The position numbers and the translations under genes were made by a program. A stretch of DNA of 64,000 nucleotides. Source: Plumapathes pennacea (Eukaryota; Cnidaria; Anthozoa; Antipatharia; Myriopathidae). Under the pieces are notes generated by a model that saw only the letters and a program-made list of their open reading frames with translations, had not been told where the DNA came from and did no database searches. The stretch covers positions 4,653,501 to 4,717,500 of the forward strand of contig OZ038464.1 of NCBI GenBank assembly GCA_964036295.1, written 5' to 3'. This document shows positions 58,282-64,000 of the stretch, piece after piece. Each line of letters begins with the position of its first letter. Positions within the stretch are counted from its first letter, which is position 1.

Positions 58282-60151
58282 AGTGCACATAAGCCTTCAG
58301 AGGATACATTTTTATACGAAATTAGGAAGTAATCTAAGCAACTTATGCCCAAAAGAAAGCCTTTCCGAAGCGTTCTTATATTTTTTTCACGCGTTTGAAA
58401 TCGGAAATATAAAATTCAGACCGCGCAATGTAGGAGACTGGGACCTGTGACGTCAGAGGAGTGGCGCGTTTCGGCTCGGCACCTCTTCATAGCTCTTATT
58501 TATCAGGTTTGTGTACGTTTTTCTCGCTGTTTACCTGTGTTTTTGGACTCGTACGGCAATGGCGAGCTCTAGAAGCGATGAAGAAAGCGGTATATCTGAT
58601 ATCTGAACTATATTACATTGATTCCGCGTGTATACTGTACGATATCCACTATGAAGTCCAACCCGTGCGCTGACAAGAGCTACTTGCTGACCAAGAATGG
58701 CATGAAGCGTAACAGAAAGGAAAGGGAGGGAAAAGAACAAGAACCATAACACTGCAAGATCGCTCGGAAGAACATTTTTGAGCCAGTAGTTGGTAAGCGT
58801 AAAATATGTCCGAGTTTTGGATTTGTTTAAGTGGTACATCTGTAATTGCTTCTCTGTGTTTTACTCATATTTTAGGTGTTCCTGTGGGAATTGCAATGTT
58901 GATGTGGTACGGCAGCATCGGCATTCACAAGCATTGAGATTCTGCGGATGTCTCACGATAACTCTCGCTCGGGATTTCGACTGAGAGCAGTTGCGTAATT
59001 CGTCACGGCAGTTGACCACGGTCAGTTATATTTGACTTCGAGAGAGCGCGGCTCTTCTGAAAACTCCTGGAATGTACAAAAACAGTCATTCTAAACTTCC
59101 CTGTACGGGTAGACAATAAAGTATTACACTTTAATTGCGGTTTGTGGCGCCCTTCTTCACCGTTTGGAGGATTTTGCTTTCGCCGCGGTGGATCAACAGG
59201 CGACTGTCAACAGTCAGAACGACTCCTTTCGGAGTTTGCCAAAAATTTCCAACTTCTGCGGCCGTCGTCTAACTTCGGCGATGTGGAAACCAAGTTGTTT
59301 GAGTAAATATGTGCCACAAATCCGGCACACGGTCGACTATAGCCCTAGAAAAATCTAGCCGAAAAACCATCTTTCGCTCGGTTTCAAACATGAATTGCAG
59401 TGTCGCAGTGTTGACCTCATTGACCATAAATCTCCGGCGAACGCGATGGTTTGCTCATTTGATATTCGATACCTACGATAGAAAAGGTAACAAACTTCCC
59501 ACAGCTGAATATATTTTGGATTAAATATAATTACGTATTACTACCCGTCGACAAATTGTGGGACCCGACGATTACTCGGTCAATCTTTCCCCTTCTTATC
59601 AACTTTGTACTACAATACCGAGATTGTCCTTTACCAGGTCCAAGTCGAGATTGTGCAATTCGTTATTGTCAATTCCATGCAATGTCAAAATCATCTGGTT
59701 TGAAATAAGCTGAGCAGAACCGGAATTGATCGTCAGCTCCCATTTCACACGTTTGGCCTTGACAAACTAGACCATTTCTCTTTCGCTTCCTCGCTTCACC
59801 CCTTTGGTCATTCGGAAACTGAATCATATAAAATGCGAATCCTTGCTTATGATCTGGCTCCCAGGAGCAGCCTCCAACAACACATCTATAAGGCATTTCG
59901 GAGTAAAACCGGTGAAAACTCTGTTCGGACGAGTCGAGACGCCACTCCTCTGACGTCACAGCCCAGGCCCTTGATCAATCATCTTACGCGGACAAATCTA
60001 AACCGGAAGTCAAAATGGCACTTTTTCGCATGTTTACCGGGCGAAAAAAAAATATAAGAGCGCTTCGGAAGGGCTTTCTTTTGGGCATAAGTTGCTTAAA
60101 TTACTTCCTAATTTCGTATAAAAATGTATCCTCTGAAGACTTATGTGCACT
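58282..60151. mobile_element. Kolobok-type DNA transposon with THAP remnant
   Basis: A 1,870-bp element is flanked by TTAA (58,278-58,281 and 60,152-60,155). Its inverted ends are about 115 bp and nearly identical (AGTGCACATAAGCCTTCAGAGG at the left; the complement at the right). A second inverted stretch (GACGTCAGAGGAGTGGCG at 58,449 and its complement at about 59,945) lies further in. The paralogous empty site is at about 16,755 (CTGCTAACTTCTCATTTGTG). The only coding relic is a THAP domain. TTAA targets with a THAP-bearing transposase are the combination known for Kolobok. Confidence 0.82.
59669..59896 (-). pseudogene. THAP-type zinc-finger remnant inside the Kolobok element
   Basis: From the ATG near 59,896 on the minus strand the frame reads MPYRCVVGGC (first zinc ligands), then the FYMIQFPND turn, then CSAYFKPDDF. 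A working THAP domain has Cys-x-x-His in the last motif; here His is replaced by Tyr. The central Trp region also reads out of register (NGLVCQGQTCEMGADDQ), indicating a local frame disturbance. The catalytic domain was not found downstream. The domain normally binds the element's own ends. Confidence 0.7.
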
Positions 60152-60171
60152 TTAATTTCTCATTTGTGATA

Positions 60172-60304
60172 GAGTACAGGGGTATACTTTAGATCTGGAA
60201 CAGCTAGACACAGTTCTAGAGAAATTGGAAAATCTGTCGCTTCGGTATGAGATACAGCCACTTGTCAAACCTTATTCGCTGACCATGTCGATAAGAGCAT
60301 TACA
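60172..60304 (+). CDS. Possible orphan exon, unrecognised
   Basis: After GAGTACAG an open frame reads YTLDLEQLDTVLEKLENLSL, RYEIQPLVKPYSLTMS and IRALH, then a donor GTGAGT. It has good codon flow and amphipathic helix character, but no flanking exon was identified. It starts 17 bases after the Kolobok target duplication. It could belong to a gene or transposon disrupted by the rearrangements. Confidence 0.25.
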
Positions 60305-60305
60305 T

Positions 60306-61990
60306 GTGAGTATGACAGTTACATTTTGCTGTCGGAGTATTTATTCACACAATTAGTATCTCTTTTCTTTTTTTTTTTTTAATTATTTTTAATCGAGATG
60401 CAGTTATGCAGTTACCTTTTTTCTGATATAACGTTTTCCCCTTGCAATGCACAGTATAGACTTTCCTGATATGCGTGAAGTGAAAAAAAAAAAAAGAAAA
60501 CTTTTTGAGAGTTTGTGCTTACGACTGGCAAACCGCGCTTGTTGATCGAATCAGAAGTTCAAGATCTGCCTTGTTTACTAACTTAGTTTGGCTAAAATAG
60601 ATTTAGCCGAGGTCACCAAAGCCGTCATTTGACAATAATTCATTATTGAGTTTCTCAAAAATTACATCCCGACACTACAAAAGCAGTTAAAGTGTCAGTA
60701 ATCTATTTCATAAACTGATGATAATATCTTGTTATATTCATGACTGTTTAGACCCCTCAGGTAAGGATGCGAACATTTCCGTTCTTTCAGTTTCTTTTGT
60801 GAAATTGTGACCGCACTTTTTATGTTTGTTTTGCCTTTTCATCATGTATTAGTGCTAGTGTTTGTCACTGACAATATTTTTCAGGACGTTTTCTCGTAAT
60901 TGTTAGCAACTCATGCATTAACTTGGAGTTACTAAACTTGTCAGAATTGTAGATTTCCATCCATACACTGACACTAACCAGAATAATATTCGGAAATTAT
61001 GAAGTTTGCACGTGTGACCTCGAATTCCGCGTTCAAAGGAGTGAGGGCTTTAGACGTGAAATGCTTGCTTCAAGGAAATAGGCAATCAACAGCGCCCCAA
61101 ACCATGATAGTTAAATTTTATACGGTGTTTTTTTTTTTTTTTTTTTTTTTCACTTTTGTGTTCTGTCGTAAGTGAAAAACCAAGACATGCCTGTGCGGTT
61201 TTGAAACAAATCTTTTTGAAGCTGTGAAGTGCAGCTGTAACCTAATGTTCATATTATGTGTATATTGCGTGCTAACTTTAAAATTGCACGAGTAACCGTT
61301 TAATACCTATAGTCGTCAGATGAAGTGTATTTTACTATTTAGTTATTTTTTTTCGGCTCCCCACTGTGCTTCTGGAGTTGTTATAGTTTGCTGCTGAAGG
61401 TAGGACAATATTTATGACATTGATGAGCCGTGGATTATTAAATTATAGAAGTTTTGTTTGCCCTCGAGACAGGAAAGGTGATGTATTTTCAACATGATTA
61501 TGAATTAGAGACATAATTTTCCAATGCCTGATCGTGCAAGCAACAGTCGATGTTGCGCAGTGCAACGGATTTCACATCACGCGCTCGCCACATGACACGT
61601 GGCATACAGGGGGCTAATCTGTGGTTACACTGAGCTGTTTTCCCACGTTAAAAGGCCGTTTTCGCGCGTTGAAATGGTCGCGACGGTGTAACCGCATTTT
61701 CCCGAGCAAAATTTCACGCGTTGAATATCCATGTATACATCACAAAGAACAAAAGAAAAGCCCATGACATGTACCGAGATGAAAAGCAAGGTTTTTCAGA
61801 GCCCCAAGATGACTAGACCCATCAGAGAGTTGCGGTTTTATCGGATGATCTCAAACATGCCAAAATTAGCATTTTTAACAACTGCTGGAACCAATTCTTT
61901 GGCCTTGGAAGCATCCAAACAGTTCTTGGAGCTCGAGCTGCAACACGCCCGGTGACTTCGCGAAAGTAGCGAATAACAATTTCAGACAAG
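60306..61990. repeat. Repeat mosaic related to 14.7-15.6 kb and 12.0-12.4 kb
   Basis: The stretch 60,306-60,730 and 61,300-61,600 run direct to 14,676-15,560. The stretch 60,740-61,080 is inverse to 12,050-12,440. Poly-T lies at 61,123-61,150. From 61,620 to 61,990 GGTTACACTGAGCTG and GACGGTGTAACC form a short inverted pair. No gene is recognised. Confidence 0.55.
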
Positions 61991-61994
61991 CGGA

Positions 61995-63393
61995 TGAACG
62001 GACAAACTTGATGAAGGCCTACTTATGCGACCGCCGACAACGAGTAAAGGTTCAAGGAGAGTATTCCGACTGGAGTTTAGTAACTGCTAGAGTTCCTCAG
62101 GGATCCCTACTAGGCCCACTGTTGTTTAACTTTTTCATTAACGACCTTAATTACTTCGTCTCCAACGTCTCTCTCAGACTTTATGCTGATGACACTACCG
62201 GATACGCATCAGATGTGTCCCCTGTAGTTCTTGAATTCCTGATTAACGACAACCTGCAATCTCTATCTCCCTGGTTTGAACACAACTTTTACAAATCAAC
62301 GAAACGAAAAATTAGGCTATCGTTATTGGTCCGTCCAAGTACAGATTCGACTTCCTTTTGAAAGATTTCCACATCGAACTAACAGACACTCTAAAAATCT
62401 TGAGAGTAACTGTGGATACCAAATTAACATTCAAGGAGCACATCACAGAGCAGCTCAAGAAGGCATACGCAAAGTCTGCTGCACTCCGCAGAATCCGTCG
62501 TTTTGTACCGTTAAAGACTATGGGACTATACAAGGCATTTTTTTATCCTTCCTCACCTCGAGTATTGTGGTCCTCTACTCATTGGACTCGGGAAAACTTA
62601 AGCAAAAAGGCTGAAGGACGCTAATTCTTACATTCTAAGGTTACTATTTGGCACTGCAAAGTCTGAACCCTACGATCATTTACTAGCTATGGTTAACATT
62701 AGATCTCTCGCACAACGCAGATATCACCAGTCTTTAGTTTTACTTTATAAATGTATCAAAGAACAAGGACCTCAATACATTAGTGACTTTTTCAAATCCA
62801 AAACAACACGTTACAACTTAAGGGGTACAGGATCAAAATTAGCTCAGCCACGTTTCAACTTAGAATGGAAACACAAGTCTTTTACTTATTTAACTAGTAG
62901 ACTTTGGAATAATTTACCAGCAGCTGCGAGGGAATCCCCGAACGTCAAGTCTTTCCGGAGCGCTTCGATCAATGTTGACCTTGAAGCAGGGGTTACATGT
63001 AACTGTATTATATGCGGCTAAAGGTTGTCTGCCGACATAAGCCGTCTAGGTTTTTCCTTCAATACTTCTTAACACTATTTGACGGTTTACATTTACTTGG
63101 TAAAGTTTTTATAATGTGTTATATTTTTAAAAATAATATATACAGCTAAGTAGGTTGTCTGAACTTAAATTATTATTAAAACATAGATATTAAATATTGT
63201 CTAATTTATTTTAAGTGAGAGGTAGGGTTCGGGCAAGTATAAGTTTTAGATTTTATTTTCAGTTCACGTTCACGTTTGAACGAGTTTCATTGAAGCTCCT
63301 AAGTGTAACGTGGGTAAATAAAGTATTGTATTGTATTGTATTGTATTGTATTGTATTGTATTGTATTGTATTGTACTGTACTGTACTGTACTG
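61995..63393 (+). mobile_element. LINE relic (CR1/L2-like), reverse transcriptase 3' half
   Basis: Frames carry the RT motifs VPQGSLLGPLLFNFFINDL and LRLYADDTTGYASD with intact YADD. After a frameshift near 62,320-62,360 come LKILRVTVDTKLTFKEHI and YKAFFYPSSP. Another shift leads to RRYHQSLVLLYKCIKEQGP, YNLRGTGSKL and LWNNLP near the C-terminus (to 63,021). The 3' end is a (TATTG)n tail at 63,320-63,393 after AATAAAG. The element is 5'-truncated, and no endonuclease domain is seen. Confidence 0.88.
63320..63393 (+). repeat. (TATTG)n microsatellite, LINE tail
   Basis: About twelve TATTG units, then TACTG variants, follow AATAAAG directly. This is the expected short-repeat tail of a CR1/L2-type element. 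Confidence 0.9.
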
Positions 63394-64000
63394 GCGACGT
63401 CTCATTCTCATTCTCCTCCTCCTCAGTAAAAGTACTTGGCTAATCAACACATTGAACTTAACTGCGAATCAATTCCAACTGTGATCATCCCCCCTGGGCA
63501 ACCCTCCGGGCATTTGAATTTTTTGGAAATCTTTGGTCAAATGCCCCGCTGGTCGGGCTCTAAAGCGTCGAATTTCCCATTCTCCAAACGAGGGATTTTT
63601 CAATATTTCAAAATAAAACGTGACAGAAGTATTGATCGCGACAGAAGGCCGCCACGTCTATATTTCAAATTCTAAGTGGCCAATATCTAAAGCCAATAAA
63701 TACGCTATAACAAAAAAAAGACAAAGTATTCTTCGACACTTTTATATAGCTCTGCCAAACTGAATGGCCGTTGAACTTTTTTAGGAGTAGTGGTAAATTG
63801 CCAGTTTTGGCGCAAAAAGGAAAAAAAAGGAAAGTCCCTAAAAAAGGGAAAGTCCCTAAAAAGGGAAAGTCCCTAAAAAGGGAAATTCCCTAAAATTGAT
63901 TAAAGATAAATTGAATTTTAGCCTGCCCAAAGTTGTCATAGATCCCATAAATTCTCTTCCCGGATCAACGATTAAAGTTTTTGGCCATTTTAACTTTCTT
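63394..64000. other. Window end, small repeats, no gene
   Basis: It contains a short inverted pair GGGCATTTGA/TCAAATGCCC at 63,508-63,546. It also has an 18-bp minisatellite of form AAAAAGGGAAAGTCCCTA, about four units at 63,831-63,895. Nothing coding is recognised. Confidence 0.6.

Noticed and set aside
58282..60151. Assigning the element to piggyBac or Tc1/mariner from the TTAA/TA flanks alone
   Set aside because: The THAP remnant fits Kolobok better, and TTAA on both sides leaves balanced ends; a TA-only target remains a weaker alternative.

Overview
The window is animal nuclear DNA, AT-rich, with introns, LINE remnants and many MITE/DNA-transposon copies. The best fit is an anthozoan cnidarian, probably a stony coral. 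This is an inference from the death-domain/NACHT/LRR receptor, the orphan class A GPCR and the Merlin, Kolobok, hAT and CR1/L2-like repeats; no marker gene fixes the species. There are no rRNA genes, convincing tRNA genes, CRISPR arrays or bacterial-style operons.

The only gene that reads through intact is a ten-exon NOD-like receptor on the + strand (18,425-32,191). I assembled it by splice sites and phase. The ten exons sum to 4,311 nt, a whole number of codons (1,436 residues plus stop). The domain order is acidic N-terminus, death domain 1, FN3-1, death domain 2, FN3-2, NACHT ATPase, leucine-rich repeats. The two death-domain exons are both 266 nt and the two FN3 exons both 297 nt, so the front half looks like a duplicated cassette. 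Four 165-bp LRR units are almost identical. A 7-codon upstream ORF ends one base before the start codon. Two LINE relics lie in its large introns.

The receptor gene sits between two direct copies of a long segmental duplication: block A (1-10,387) and block B (about 37,115-55,417). Each begins with a minus-strand class A GPCR: a C-terminal stub in A, and a longer frameshifted exon in B. The blocks differ by clean insertions and deletions: a Merlin transposon (46,145-49,689) only in B, 4.2 kb only in B, and about 1.1 kb only in A. Both carry the same decayed hAT element and TTAA-flanked MITEs. Beyond the blocks, 10.4-17 kb and 55.4-61.6 kb hold the same repeat families in partly inverted, reshuffled order. 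A Kolobok-type element with a THAP remnant (58,282-60,151) lies there, and a LINE relic (about 62.0-63.4 kb) follows.

Layout: 1-722 GPCR stub; 0.7-10.4 kb repeats of block A; 10.4-17.5 kb repeat mosaic; 18.4-32.5 kb NLR gene; 32.5-37.1 kb intergenic with MITEs; 37.3-38.3 kb GPCR; 38.7-55.4 kb block B with Merlin; 55.4-61.6 kb repeat mosaic with Kolobok; 62-64 kb LINE and microsatellites. The layout suggests a repeating GPCR/repeats/NLR unit, so a second NLR paralogue may lie just beyond position 64,000.
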